Below, one piece after another: positions 17,387 through 26,801 of a DNA stretch of 64,000 bases. Source of the DNA: Flavobacterium sp. UBA6135 (GTDB lineage Bacteria > Bacteroidota > Bacteroidia > Flavobacteriales > Flavobacteriaceae); the NCBI RefSeq assembly GCF_002428305.1, contig NZ_DIVJ01000037.1, positions 38,930 to 102,929 of the forward strand. Direction: 5' to 3'. Each line of letters starts with the position of its first letter. Within the stretch, counting starts at the first letter, position 1. The notes under the pieces were generated by a model. It saw only the letters and a program-made list of their open reading frames with translations. It was not told the DNA's origin and ran no database searches. The position numbers were made by a program, and so were the translations under genes.

Positions 17387-18108
17387 TTTTCTACTGGATT
17401 ATAAGTCTCCACTGTCCATTCTTTTGCTAAAAGATCTACAAATTGATAATGAACAGCATCGTTTTTATCAAAAGCTCCATTTTTATTGATGTCTTCGGTT
17501 GTTCTAAAATACAATCTGTTTTTTACATCAACAATAGTCCAATCAATCAACTCATGAAAAGCTACCGATAATTTGGTAAAATTTGAACCATCAATATTAC
17601 TAATATACAAAGACTTAATGTCATTCGAATCTAAATTCCCATCGCGATTAGTATCCATATCAACTAAAGAGTAAATCAAAAGTTGACGTTTCGTTTTTTC
17701 TGCAAATGCAAAAGGATACGTAACCGTTTGAATTTGTACTTTCTTAGTGGTTAAAAGATGTAACGTAGTAGAATCTTTATGTTGAAAATTTATGTTTTCA
17801 AGATAACCGGTCAATTCATATCGGTTGTAATTGGAAATGGAATAACTAATGGTATTCACCTTTCCTGAGCTATAACTTCTTGAATTGTTTTGATACACTC
17901 GAATATCACCTAAGGGATGAATCAAATAAGAAGTGCCTTCAAGATAAATGGGCAAATCCGCAATCCTAATGTTGGAAGAATCAATTTTTGATTCTTCAAC
18001 GGTAGGTTTATTGGCCTCATAAATCACTTTAGGTTGTTCTTTTTCTTTGGCACAACCAATAGTCAAAAGTAAAACAAAGGAGAAAAAATATTTAACTAAA
18101 GTGTTCAT
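17383..18108 (-). CDS. Lipoprotein with EF-hand/dockerin-like calcium loops, hypothetical
   Basis: A 241-residue protein with a lipobox (LLTIGC, Cys at residue 19). Two acidic loops resemble dockerin-type calcium sites: DTNRDGNLDSNDI and DINKNGAFDKNDA. Between and around them are beta-rich stretches such as LYISNIDGSNFTKL, which looks like a single blade of a propeller-like fold. It is the last gene of a minus-strand run (M23 peptidase, TonB receptor, this gene; 44-bp gap). Function unknown; a surface or periplasmic partner of the receptor is a possibility only. Confidence 0.65.
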   Translation of the reverse strand: MNTLVKYFFSFVLLLTIGCAKEKEQPKVIYEANKPTVEESKIDSSNIRIADLPIYLEGTSYLIHPLGDIRVYQNNSRSYSSGKVNTISYSISNYNRYELTGYLENINFQHKDSTTLHLLTTKKVQIQTVTYPFAFAEKTKRQLLIYSLVDMDTNRDGNLDSNDIKSLYISNIDGSNFTKLSVAFHELIDWTIVDVKNRLYFRTTEDINKNGAFDKNDAVHYQFVDLLAKEWTVETYNPVEN

Positions 18109-18152
18109 AATACTACTAGATAGGCATCAAATATACTAAAATTAATCAACTT

Positions 18153-20618
18153 TTATAAACGGGCATTCAACTTAATATTAAAAACGCGTGTGGTCATATA
18201 ATTAGGAATGCCATATTGGTTTTTGGATTCCACATCTCTTACCCATGTGTTTGTAATCGCATTTTGATTGTTGAACAAATTGAAAATTTCAAAACCAAGG
18301 GCTACATCTTGAAATTTCTTCAACCAATGTCCCTCAGGTTTCAAATGATTATTTTCGGTTAACACATAAGAAAAACCAACATCGGCTCTTGCATAATTTC
18401 GCAAACGTTGTTGGTAATCATAAACATCAGCATAAGATGGAGCACCGCCAGGCAAACCGGTATTGTATATCAAATTCAAATAAAGTTTCAAACTTGGAAT
18501 ATTAGGCACATAATCTTGGAACAAAATCCCAAATTTCAATCGTTGATCGGTAGGTCGGGCAATAAATCCTCTGTTGTTTTGGTTTTCTTCTGTTCGTAAA
18601 TAACCAAAACTAAACCACGATTCTGTTCCGGGAACAAACTCACCGTTCAAACGCAAATCCAATCCATAAGCATAAGCAGTTGCATCATTGGTGGCCTTGT
18701 ATCGAATTCTAACATTGTCAAGGGTGTACGTGTTTACATTTGTCAAATCTTTATAATAGGCTTCACTTGTCAACTTAAAAGGTCGGTCCCACATTTTAAA
18801 ACTGTAATCATTTCCAACTACAAAGTGAAACGATTGTTGGGCCTTTACATTCGATTGCACTTCGCCATTAAAATCACGAAGCTCTCTGTAAAAAGGCGGT
18901 TGGTGATACAATCCTGTTGCAAAACGAAAAACCATATCTTTATCCCAATTGGGCTTGATAGCAAACTGTGCTCTTGGACTAAAAACGGTTCCTGAATTGG
19001 TTTCAATTTCTTGTCCTGAAATTTGCCAATGATGCATTCGAACTCCGGCATTGTACCAAATTTCATGGGAACCCCAAAGTGATTTTTTACTCCACTGCAC
19101 AAATCCAGACAAACGGTCAATGGTAGTGAAATTAGTAGCTCGAATGTTTTGAAAAGGAACTAAAGGTCCGGTATACGGATTATAAGGTTGGTCATTTACA
19201 GGAATAATATTCTCCGGATTGATATTATAACCTAACGATTCTATCACCTCCCACTCTACTAAACGATCACGAATATCTTCGCGAGTAAACTTAGTTCCCC
19301 ATTCTAACGTGGCTTCATCAAACTTATGAAATCCTTTTACTTCTGCATTAAAAATCAAAACATCCAAATCATTTCGAGCATGGTTCAATTGCGTACCAAT
19401 TCCTCTATTAAAGGTAACATCACCAAAAGTTTCTGAACCTATATTGGTGTCAATCTCTCCTAAAAAATAGGCCGCAAAAATATCAAAATACTCTTGTTCA
19501 ACTGTATGATATAAAGAACTTATGAATTTCAAGGTAAAAGTATCGCTCACATCAAAGGTTGATTTCAAAGCTCCAAAATAAGTGGTGTAGGAATCTTTTT
19601 CTTGTCCTTGATAAAAAACCTGCAAAGCAATGGGTTCATCAATGGTTCCAAAATTGGTTTGTCTGGAAAGGGGTTGATAATTGTATTTATTCTGCGATAT
19701 ATTTCCTAAAAAACTCCACTGCCATCTTTTGTTGGGTGTAAAAGTCACATAACTTTGTACATCCGAAAAAGTAGGCCTGAAATTGGTTTCGGTCTCTTGA
19801 CTGTTCACAAAAAGACTGTTATCACGATAACGAACTCCTGTAATACTGGTCCATTTGTTGTTTTTTGAAACCGCATCAACCGTCAAACTTCCGCCTAACA
19901 AACTGGCTTCTAATGTGGCTCCGAATTTTTTAGGCATTCGATAGGTAATATCTAAAACAGAAGACATTCGATCGCCAAATTTAGATTGAAAACCTCCGGC
20001 CGAAAAATCAACACTTTGCACCATATCGGTATTGGTAAAACTCAAACCTTCTTGTTGACCGGAACGAATTAAGAACGGTCGATAGACTTCAATTTCGTTG
20101 ACATAAACTAAGTTTTCGTCATAATTTCCGCCTCTAACACCATATTGCGTACTCAATTCATTATTGGAAACGATTCCGGGTAACGTTTTTAATATATTTT
20201 CAACTCCGGCATTGGCTCCGGGAATTTTTCGGATTACTGCGGGTTCTAGTGTGGTGATTCCTTCTACTCGCTTTCTGTTTCCTGCGGTTACAACAACTTC
20301 GCCCAACTGCGACTCGTTGTTTTTCATAACAAAATTATATTCATAATCTTCATTATTTTTGAGCTCCACTTTCAACGTAACCGGCTTTAAAGTAATGTGT
20401 GAAAAAACGATAGTAATTTTTTTATTTGCAGGAACAACAAAACTATAAAAACCCGAATTATCCGTAATTGTGCCTTTATCTTCAAAGGAAACAGATACGT
20501 TTTCTACCGGTTGAAAGGACTCATCCAAAACAACACCTTTGATTCGGGCGGTTTGTGAAAAAACAGTTGAAACAGTTAAAAACAGCAAGGTTATCGAAAA
20601 TAGAATAGTTGTCTTCAA
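18153..20618 (-). CDS. TonB-dependent receptor with N-terminal carboxypeptidase-regulatory-like domain
   Basis: An 821-residue outer-membrane receptor. After a signal peptide (ending about residue 21, VFSQ), residues about 24-110 form a CarboxypepD_reg-like beta-sandwich (IKGVVLDESFQPVENVSVSF). The plug follows at about 120-225 (PGIVSNNELSTQYGVRGGNY, DENLVYVNEIEVYRPF), and then a long barrel. Unlike SusC proteins it is short and has no SusD-like partner nearby. The gene starts 9 bp after the M23 peptidase gene on the same strand. The ligand is unknown; some close relatives are annotated only as TonB-dependent receptors. Confidence 0.9.
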   Translation of the reverse strand: MKTTILFSITLLFLTVSTVFSQTARIKGVVLDESFQPVENVSVSFEDKGTITDNSGFYSFVVPANKKITIVFSHITLKPVTLKVELKNNEDYEYNFVMKNNESQLGEVVVTAGNRKRVEGITTLEPAVIRKIPGANAGVENILKTLPGIVSNNELSTQYGVRGGNYDENLVYVNEIEVYRPFLIRSGQQEGLSFTNTDMVQSVDFSAGGFQSKFGDRMSSVLDITYRMPKKFGATLEASLLGGSLTVDAVSKNNKWTSITGVRYRDNSLFVNSQETETNFRPTFSDVQSYVTFTPNKRWQWSFLGNISQNKYNYQPLSRQTNFGTIDEPIALQVFYQGQEKDSYTTYFGALKSTFDVSDTFTLKFISSLYHTVEQEYFDIFAAYFLGEIDTNIGSETFGDVTFNRGIGTQLNHARNDLDVLIFNAEVKGFHKFDEATLEWGTKFTREDIRDRLVEWEVIESLGYNINPENIIPVNDQPYNPYTGPLVPFQNIRATNFTTIDRLSGFVQWSKKSLWGSHEIWYNAGVRMHHWQISGQEIETNSGTVFSPRAQFAIKPNWDKDMVFRFATGLYHQPPFYRELRDFNGEVQSNVKAQQSFHFVVGNDYSFKMWDRPFKLTSEAYYKDLTNVNTYTLDNVRIRYKATNDATAYAYGLDLRLNGEFVPGTESWFSFGYLRTEENQNNRGFIARPTDQRLKFGILFQDYVPNIPSLKLYLNLIYNTGLPGGAPSYADVYDYQQRLRNYARADVGFSYVLTENNHLKPEGHWLKKFQDVALGFEIFNLFNNQNAITNTWVRDVESKNQYGIPNYMTTRVFNIKLNARL

Positions 20619-20627
20619 AAGATGGTT

Positions 20628-22325
20628 TTAGGGTTTTTGTGTTCTAAAAAAATGTGTTTCAAATATAGTAGAATTTCCAACATGATCAACAACTATTAGC
20701 TTCAAATCATTTCTACCTTCTTTAACGACATTATCTGAAAAATCGTGTGTGATTTTTTGGGTTTTATAATCATATTCAAATAAAATCCATCTGTCATTCA
20801 AATAACCATTATAACTTTGAATACCTGAACCCTCATCTGAAATCAAAAATTGAAGTACCTTTGACGCACTAATCCATTGTCCTTCTTGAAGTTGAACAGG
20901 TGTTACTTTTGGCGGCGTAGTGTCTTTTTCTAAGGCATATTTTCCTAAATTTCTGGTGTAAACTTTAAATGTTTTCTCTTTCAAATAGGATTTAATGTAA
21001 CTTTTTTTAGTTCCTTCAACAGTTGCAACGAAATACTTTGATAACTCACTTTCCGGAATGCCTTTTGCTTCAATGGACAGAGTTAAATTAGAACGCAACG
21101 CAATGTCACTGGTTCCAAACTGCACCATGCCATCAGAAACGTCAAAATCAACAGTGGTGTCTTCATAAAATGTCATCTCAGGGATATAAACAGAAACCGA
21201 ATCTTTTACATAACTGTGTTCGTTTTTATATTTAATTTTATAAATGGATTTTGATTCTTTTTTCAAAATTTTGGGTTCCATTACGGCATGCTGAATCGGG
21301 ATAGTTACCGTTGTTTTATTTTTATTGAAATCTTCCAGTATAATTTTATAACTGTAATTCATGTTGGGTTGCACCTCAATAATTCCGGTTGTTGGATTAT
21401 TTTGAACCAAACTCAAATCATACGGGTTTTTTACAAAAAGTTTTTGATAACGTTGCGTTGTTTTTTTATAACGTTTATAATCTATATAATGATTGATGTG
21501 CCTGGTTTCATCGAAAGAAAAAGTATCAAATTGTACCCCAAAGGAAGGTTTGCCGTTTAAAGTGGATTGAATTTTATAAACCCCATTTTTTCCATAACTA
21601 CCATCAGAAACATCGTGCGTGTGCACCCCAAAACCTATAGCTCCGTTTGCAAGTACTTTAGAGGCTAAATAACTACCGTCTTTTTGTTGCACTAAATTCA
21701 CTTCAACCGGCTCTTGGGAATAATTAACAACTCCATTTTCATGCAAAGGATAAGCTAGAATTCCAAGTAAAACAGGTGGTCGCGTGTCTTTTAAAAATTG
21801 ATCATATCCAAAAAGCAACGGATTTATAGTAAACTCCGTTTTAGTATCGCGAAACTCAAAATGCAAATGCGGCCCTCCGGAACCTCCTGTATTTCCTGAA
21901 AAAGCCAAAAGTTTCCCTTTTATAACCGGCAATTCATCCCGCTTGGGAAAAACATCAATTTCAAAGGATTGCAATTCATAATGTTTGGCTTTAATATACT
22001 TTTCAATTTCGGGAGATGCTTTCAACAAATGAGCATAAACGGTTGTAAAACCATTCGGATGGGTTACATAAATGGCTTTCCCATAACCAAAAGTGGCTAT
22101 TTTTATTCGCGATACATAACCATCAGCCGCAGCAAAAACGCTTAAACCTTCTTGTCGGTTTGTTCTAAAATCCATGCCGGAATGAAAGTGATTGTTTCGC
22201 AATTCTCCATAAGTGCCCGAAAGCTGTAAAGGAATATCTAATGGAGATTGAAAATAATCCTTCGGGTAGCGTTCTTGTGAAAAAAGACTAAAAGATAGCG
22301 TTATAAAAAAAAACAGAACTCTCAT
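20628..22325 (-). CDS. M23-family metallopeptidase (LytM-type), exported
   Basis: A 565-residue protein with a signal peptide (cleavage near residue 17). The LytM/M23 domain is at the N-terminus rather than the usual C-terminus: zinc ligands are in HSGMD (His48, Asp52) and HLHFEF, with FSGNTGGSGGPHLHFE between. The long remainder (about residues 190-565) is beta-rich and includes an Ig-like region. It should cut peptide cross-links in peptidoglycan. It heads a minus-strand run with the TonB receptor. Its 5' end is 182 bp from the divergent cell-division operon. Confidence 0.9.
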   Translation of the reverse strand: MRVLFFFITLSFSLFSQERYPKDYFQSPLDIPLQLSGTYGELRNNHFHSGMDFRTNRQEGLSVFAAADGYVSRIKIATFGYGKAIYVTHPNGFTTVYAHLLKASPEIEKYIKAKHYELQSFEIDVFPKRDELPVIKGKLLAFSGNTGGSGGPHLHFEFRDTKTEFTINPLLFGYDQFLKDTRPPVLLGILAYPLHENGVVNYSQEPVEVNLVQQKDGSYLASKVLANGAIGFGVHTHDVSDGSYGKNGVYKIQSTLNGKPSFGVQFDTFSFDETRHINHYIDYKRYKKTTQRYQKLFVKNPYDLSLVQNNPTTGIIEVQPNMNYSYKIILEDFNKNKTTVTIPIQHAVMEPKILKKESKSIYKIKYKNEHSYVKDSVSVYIPEMTFYEDTTVDFDVSDGMVQFGTSDIALRSNLTLSIEAKGIPESELSKYFVATVEGTKKSYIKSYLKEKTFKVYTRNLGKYALEKDTTPPKVTPVQLQEGQWISASKVLQFLISDEGSGIQSYNGYLNDRWILFEYDYKTQKITHDFSDNVVKEGRNDLKLIVVDHVGNSTIFETHFFRTQKP

Positions 22326-22448
22326 AGAAAGGCGATTAATAAGCTAATATAGTAATTGGAACGCAAACTTACAACGGAACGTATATTTTTTTTGTAAGTA
22401 TTTAATTATGTATGATTTAATTAATTTTTTAAAAAAAACTTTTTTTTA

Positions 22449-22479
22449 TTGTATTAATCAATCAGGAATACTAAATTTG
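22449..22479 (+). promoter_or_regulatory. Candidate promoter of the zapA/6S RNA/rny unit
   Basis: TTG at 22449-22451, a 20-bp spacer and TAAATTTG at 22472-22479 match the Bacteroidetes consensus. The predicted start is about 22 bp before the first ATG. Confidence 0.65.
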
Positions 22480-22507
22480 TGGATTAAGTAATGAATCAAG
22501 GCATCAT

Positions 22508-22798
22508 ATGAGTGAAATGGTTGAAATTATTGATTCGCTGGAGCGTAAACTCTTGAAAATGATTTCTAAAATAGAAAATTTAGAAGTGGTTAAACAACAG
22601 TTGCAAGACGAATTGAAAAAGGCAAACCAAGTTATTAACCAACAATCTGAAACGATTGAAGGATTAAAAAAACAATATGAAACACTAAAAGTTGCCAATT
22701 CATTATTAGGCAGTGACGAAAATAAAAGAGAAACAAAACTCAAAATAAATTCATTAATTCGTGAAATAGATTATTGTATTGCTCAACTGGCAGACTAA
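22508..22798 (+). CDS. Coiled-coil protein upstream of zapA, hypothetical
   Basis: A 96-residue, almost fully helical protein: residues about 5-65 form a continuous heptad pattern (LERKLLKMISKIENLEVVKQ, then QLQDELKKANQVINQQSETI), and the C-terminus carries SLIREIDYCIAQL. It lies 5 bp before zapA in what I recall as a conserved Bacteroidetes order. A role as a ZapB-like partner of ZapA at the division ring is tempting from the size and coiled coil, but no direct similarity is claimed. Confidence 0.7.
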   Translation: MSEMVEIIDSLERKLLKMISKIENLEVVKQQLQDELKKANQVINQQSETIEGLKKQYETLKVANSLLGSDENKRETKLKINSLIREIDYCIAQLAD

Positions 22799-22803
22799 CC
22801 AAC

Positions 22804-23091
22804 ATGAACGAAAAACTTAAAATTAAAATATCAATTGCAGATCGTGTCTACCCGCTAACGGTAGATGCTACGCAAGAAGAAGGACTTAGAAGTGCTTCCA
22901 AAAAAATTGATGTCATGATTAAACAGTTTGAAGAAAATTATGCCGTTCGTGATAAACAAGATGTGTTAGCCATGTGTGCGTTACAATTCGCTTCAAAGGT
23001 GGAACAAGAACAAATAGAAACCAATGAAGACCATGAGGAATCTTTCGAACGACTTAAAAAATTAAATGACTTAGTTTCAAAATATATTTAA
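22804..23091 (+). CDS. zapA: Cell division protein ZapA
   Basis: A 95-residue protein with the ZapA pattern: KIKISIADRVYPLTVDATQE at the N-terminus, then LRSASKKIDVMIKQF, QDVLAMCALQFASKVEQ, and a C-terminal coiled coil. ZapA binds FtsZ and bundles its filaments at midcell. I take the ATG at 22804, after the stop of the upstream gene, since the longer frame overlaps it. The gene is followed by the 6S-type RNA and rny, the order seen in other Flavobacteriaceae. Confidence 0.92.
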   Translation: MNEKLKIKISIADRVYPLTVDATQEEGLRSASKKIDVMIKQFEENYAVRDKQDVLAMCALQFASKVEQEQIETNEDHEESFERLKKLNDLVSKYI

Positions 23092-23117
23092 TATTAGATA
23101 CGTTCTTATAAATACAT

Positions 23118-23290
23118 CAAGATACTGCCTACATTAGTTTCAATTTGATAAACTCAACACTAACAATTTAGAATGAGCAAATCTTCATTACTATAGCACG
23201 CCCAGCATTGCGATTGGGATCCTTGAACAATGAGTTAGCTCAAAACTTGTCTTATCGAGTTTATGCAATCATCTAATGTAGGCTTTTTTT
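23118..23290 (+). ncRNA. ssrS: 6S-Flavo RNA (6S RNA homologue of Flavobacteria)
   Basis: The zapA-rny gap folds into a single long rod. The closing stem pairs GCCTACATTAG (23127-23137) with CTAATGTAGGC (23273-23283) and is followed at once by seven T residues. Inner stems pair ATAAACTC (23148-23155) with GAGTTTAT (23257-23264), TGAGC (23174-23178) with GCTCA (23238-23242), and TCATT (23185-23189) with AATGA (23229-23233), with an apical CCCAG/TTGGG hairpin near 23201-23217. The large internal bubble and the position after zapA are as in known 6S RNAs. 6S RNAs mimic an open promoter and sequester RNA polymerase. Confidence 0.85.
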
Positions 23291-23311
23291 ATATATAAAC
23301 CTTAAACAAAA

Positions 23312-24874
23312 ATGGAAACTACTTTACTATTTATTATTGGAATCGTTGGAATTATTGGTGGTTTTGCTGTGGCAAAAATCATTGAAAAAAGCAACGTTTC
23401 AAATCTTATAAAAAACGCTAAAAAAGAAGCCGCATCAATTTTAAAAGATGCAAAAATTGATGCCGAAAACATCAAAAAAGACAAACTTTTACAAGCAAAA
23501 GAAAAATTCTTAGAATTAAAATCTGAACATGAAAAGGAGATTTTAAACAAAGACAAAAAAATTGCTGAAGTTGAAAAAAGAGTTCGTGACAAAGAATCGC
23601 AAGTATCAAGCGAGTTAGCAAAAGCTAAAAAATCAGCCGACGATTTTGATGCTAAAATTGCAGATTATACCAACCGAATTGAAATTTTAGAAAAGAAACA
23701 ACTGGAATTGGATAAACTCCACAAAAGCCAAGTAGAACAATTGGAGGTCATTTCAGGATTGTCTGCCGAAGAAGCTAAAGAACAATTGGTGGAAAGCTTG
23801 AAAGCAGAAGCCAAAACAAAAGCAATGGCTCACATTCAAGATACGCTGGAAGAAGCCAAACTAACAGCTCAACAGGAAGCTAAAAAAGTAATCATCAATA
23901 CCATTCAACGTGTTGGGACTGAAGAAGCCGTTGAAAATTGTGTTTCGGTTTTCAATATTGAATCAGATGATGTTAAAGGTAGAATTATTGGTCGTGAAGG
24001 AAGAAACATCCGTGCGTTAGAAGCTGCAACCGGAGTTGAAATCATTGTGGATGACACACCGGAAGCTATTATCCTTTCTTGTTTTGATCCGGTTAGAAGA
24101 GAAATTGCACGATTGGCATTACATAAATTAGTAACAGACGGACGTATCCACCCGGCTCGTATTGAAGAAGTTGTGGCTAAAACAACCAAACAAATTGATG
24201 ATGAAATTATCGAAGTGGGTAAACGTACCGTTATTGATTTAGGTATTCATGGTTTACATCCGGAACTGATTAAAGTAGTGGGTAGAATGAAATACCGTTC
24301 GTCTTACGGACAAAACTTGTTGCAACACTCCCGTGAAGTGGCCAAACTTTGTGGCATCATGGCCGCTGAATTAGGACTGAATGTTAAGTTAGCAAAACGT
24401 GCCGGTTTACTTCATGATATTGGAAAAGTGCCGGATACTGAAAGCGAATTACCACACGCTATTTTAGGGATGCAGTGGGCTGAAAAATATGGTGAAAAAG
24501 AAGAAGTGTGCAACGCCATTGGAGCTCACCACGATGAGATTGAAATGAAATATTTAATCTCGCCAATTATACAGGTTTGTGATGCTATTTCCGGGGCTAG
24601 ACCTGGTGCTAGACGCCAAGTGTTAGATTCTTACATCCAACGTTTGAAAGATTTAGAAGCGATTGCTTTTGGATTTAATGGGGTGAAAAGTGCGTATGCC
24701 ATCCAAGCCGGTAGAGAATTACGTGTAATCGTGGAAAGTGAAAAAGTCTCAGACGAACAAGCCGCTAAACTTTCTTTTGAAGTATCACAAAAAATTCAAA
24801 CAGAAATGACCTATCCCGGTCAAGTAAAAATTACAGTGATTCGTGAAACCAGAGCCGTAAACATCGCAAAGTAG
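23312..24874 (+). CDS. rny: Ribonuclease Y
   Basis: A 520-residue membrane-anchored endoribonuclease. Residues 5-24 form the membrane helix, about 30-190 a coiled coil, about 210-275 a KH domain (GRIIGREGRN at 223-232), and the HD domain follows with GLLHDIGK (His368-Asp369) and HHDEIEMKYL. It begins mRNA decay in many bacteria lacking RNase E dominance. It lies just after the 6S-Flavo RNA, whose terminator likely separates the two transcripts at least in part. Length is normal for the family. Confidence 0.97.
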   Translation: METTLLFIIGIVGIIGGFAVAKIIEKSNVSNLIKNAKKEAASILKDAKIDAENIKKDKLLQAKEKFLELKSEHEKEILNKDKKIAEVEKRVRDKESQVSSELAKAKKSADDFDAKIADYTNRIEILEKKQLELDKLHKSQVEQLEVISGLSAEEAKEQLVESLKAEAKTKAMAHIQDTLEEAKLTAQQEAKKVIINTIQRVGTEEAVENCVSVFNIESDDVKGRIIGREGRNIRALEAATGVEIIVDDTPEAIILSCFDPVRREIARLALHKLVTDGRIHPARIEEVVAKTTKQIDDEIIEVGKRTVIDLGIHGLHPELIKVVGRMKYRSSYGQNLLQHSREVAKLCGIMAAELGLNVKLAKRAGLLHDIGKVPDTESELPHAILGMQWAEKYGEKEEVCNAIGAHHDEIEMKYLISPIIQVCDAISGARPGARRQVLDSYIQRLKDLEAIAFGFNGVKSAYAIQAGRELRVIVESEKVSDEQAAKLSFEVSQKIQTEMTYPGQVKITVIRETRAVNIAK

Positions 24875-24879
24875 ACGCG

Positions 24880-24897
24880 GTTATCGGTTATCGGTTG
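24880..24897. repeat. Short GGTTATC direct repeats after rny
   Basis: GGTTATC occurs twice in tandem, followed by a partial third copy GGTT. On the other side of the terminator, 24975-25010 has a matching ACAAATAACCGACAACAGAC-type series in the opposite sense. Confidence 0.45.
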
Positions 24898-24924
24898 AAA
24901 ATAAAGCTAAAAAATAATTATAAT

Positions 24925-24957
24925 AATGACTTGCAGCAATGCAGGTCATTTTTTTTA
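24925..24957 (+). terminator. Hairpin terminator of rny
   Basis: AATGACTTGCA (24925-24935) pairs with TGCAGGTCATT (24940-24950) with one G-T wobble and is followed by a T run. Confidence 0.8.
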
Positions 24958-25014
24958 GCCAAAGATTTGACATGAGAAAACAGAAAACAAATAACCGACA
25001 ACAGACAACAGCAA

Positions 25015-25911
25015 CTACTTCCTCGGATGAAACTGATTCACAATTTGTGTAAGGTGCTTTCTGTCTAAATGCACATAAACTTCCGTAGTGGTAATAGATT
25101 CATGTCCTAACATCAATTGAATGGAACGCAAATCGGCACCGTTTTCTAAAAGATGTGTAGCAAATGAATGACGGAACGTATGCGGACTGATGGATTTTTT
25201 TAATTCAATTTTTACAGCTAAATTTTTAATTATCGTAAAAACCATTGCTCGGGTGAGTTGCTTTCCTCTTCGATTAAGAAATAACGTATCTTCATGCCCT
25301 TTCTGAATCGTTACATGTGTTCTGACATGATTTTTATAGAGTTCAATAAACTTTTGTGTAGTTGCTCCTATTGGAACAAATCGTTGTTTGTTGCCTTTTC
25401 CGGTAATTTTAAGAAAGCCTTCTTCAAAAAACAAATCGGATATTTTGAGTGTAATCAATTCCGAAACTCGCAAACCACAGCCATAAAGTGTTTCCAACAT
25501 CGCTTTGTTGCGTTCGCCTTCCGGTAAGGATAAATCAATCGCTGCAATTAAACTATCAATTTCCTGCATGGATAAAGTATCGGGTAATTTTCTTCCGGTT
25601 TTGGGTGTTTCTATTAATTCCATCGGATTGTCTTGTCGATAATCTTCAAAAATCAAATAGGTAAAAAAACTCTTCAAACCGGATATGATTCTGGCTTGCG
25701 ATCGTGGGTTGACTTCTTTTGAAATGGCATAAATAAACTCTTGAAGCTGCTCTTCGGAAATGGTAATGGGATTGGTTTTTATTTCATGTATTTCTAAAAA
25801 TTGAGTCAACCGTAACAAATCAAAAGAATAATTATCAATAGTATTTTTTGATAAACCTCTTTCAATTTTTAAATACGACTGAAAACTTTTAATATACGAT
25901 TGCCAATTCAT
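25015..25911 (-). CDS. xerD: Site-specific tyrosine recombinase XerD
   Basis: A 298-residue tyrosine recombinase with the SAM-like core-binding domain at about residues 1-90 (YLKIERGLSKNTIDNYSFDL) and the catalytic domain after 110. The active-site residues are all present: Arg148 (GLRVSEL), Lys172, His244 and Arg247 (SPHTFRHSFATHLL), His270 (LGH), and Tyr279. Length and motif match XerC/XerD, which resolve chromosome dimers at dif during division; the D subtype is assigned by overall resemblance. No integrase-like features or att repeats are nearby. Confidence 0.93.
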   Translation of the reverse strand: MNWQSYIKSFQSYLKIERGLSKNTIDNYSFDLLRLTQFLEIHEIKTNPITISEEQLQEFIYAISKEVNPRSQARIISGLKSFFTYLIFEDYRQDNPMELIETPKTGRKLPDTLSMQEIDSLIAAIDLSLPEGERNKAMLETLYGCGLRVSELITLKISDLFFEEGFLKITGKGNKQRFVPIGATTQKFIELYKNHVRTHVTIQKGHEDTLFLNRRGKQLTRAMVFTIIKNLAVKIELKKSISPHTFRHSFATHLLENGADLRSIQLMLGHESITTTEVYVHLDRKHLTQIVNQFHPRK

Positions 25912-25936
25912 GAGCCAAAGTTCGCTATTTTATTGC

Positions 25937-25970
25937 AATAAAAAAACCACGTAAAAAATACGTGGTTTTG
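25937..25970 (-). terminator. Hairpin terminator after the first barrel gene
   Basis: AAAACCACGTA (25943-25953) pairs with TACGTGGTTTT (25959-25969), with an A run that becomes the U tract on the minus strand. The same ACCACG core is reused in two other terminators of this cluster. Confidence 0.85.
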
Positions 25971-25989
25971 AATGATAGGATAATAGGTA

Positions 25990-26646
25990 TTAAAACTTAT
26001 AACCTATAGAAACTTGCAAAACATTGTTTTTTATATCTGCTGATTCTCCATCAAAATCTTTAGCTATTGAAGTCAATCCAAGTGTATAACGTGCTCCAAC
26101 AGATAAATTTTCAGTAAATTTATAAGCAGCTCCGAATCCAAAACCTAAATCAATTGATTTAACTTCGTCTTTAATATCATAGGAACCTGATTCTGATTCT
26201 GTCTCTGTAACTCCATCAAAAGTTTCTCTATAGGTATATTCATAATCAACTTTTGCACTTAGTAAAAAACCAATTTGTGGCCCTGCTTCCAAGCTAAATT
26301 TATCATTAACATAATATTTTGCCATAACTGGTAAATTTAGATAACCTAATTTAAGTGTTGATTTTTCAGTTTCTGTTATGGAAAAACCATCAAAACTTTC
26401 AAAATAAGTATACTCTTGTTTTGCACCTTGCATTGAAAAAAGTAATTCCGGTTGAACAGAAAATTTATCTGTAATTTTAATTTCTGCAAAAGCACCAACA
26501 TGAGCACCAAATAATGATTTCGCATCTTCAATATCTCCGGCTAAATTTGAAAGGTTCAAACCACCTTTGACACCATAAGAAACTTCTTGTGCATTACTAA
26601 AGCCGAATGCCATTAAGGCTAAAGCAGATAAGAGAATTTTTTTCAT
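25990..26646 (-). CDS. Outer-membrane beta-barrel protein (PorT/OMP_b-brl_2 family), copy 1
   Basis: A 218-residue protein. I start at the ATG at 26646, which opens a good signal peptide (MKKILLSALALMAFGFSNAQ). The body has the eight-strand pattern of the family: YGVKGGLNLSNLAG, FSVQPELLFSMQGAK, LNLPVMAKYYVNDKFSLEAGPQ, IGFLLSAKV, and the last strand VLQVSIGYKF with C-terminal Phe. Two external loops carry near-repeats of a motif (EYTYFESFDG at 78-87; EYTYRETFDG at 136-145). It is one of five related genes here. Function unknown. Confidence 0.88.
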   Translation of the reverse strand: MKKILLSALALMAFGFSNAQEVSYGVKGGLNLSNLAGDIEDAKSLFGAHVGAFAEIKITDKFSVQPELLFSMQGAKQEYTYFESFDGFSITETEKSTLKLGYLNLPVMAKYYVNDKFSLEAGPQIGFLLSAKVDYEYTYRETFDGVTETESESGSYDIKDEVKSIDLGFGFGAAYKFTENLSVGARYTLGLTSIAKDFDGESADIKNNVLQVSIGYKF

Positions 26647-26801
26647 TTGTTTATTTTTAAAAATTAAAGTGTAATTATACAAAAAAAATAACACACAAAT
26701 ACTTACATTAAGTAAAATAATAATAATTTAACAAAAAAAAACAAATCCGCTACAAACGCAATGGTTCAGTAGCAGATTATTTAAATATGCAATATTATTT
26801 C

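Noticed and set aside
25015..25911. Integrase of a mobile element
   Set aside because: Size, motifs and context fit the chromosomal XerD; no att repeats or adjacent tRNA are seen.
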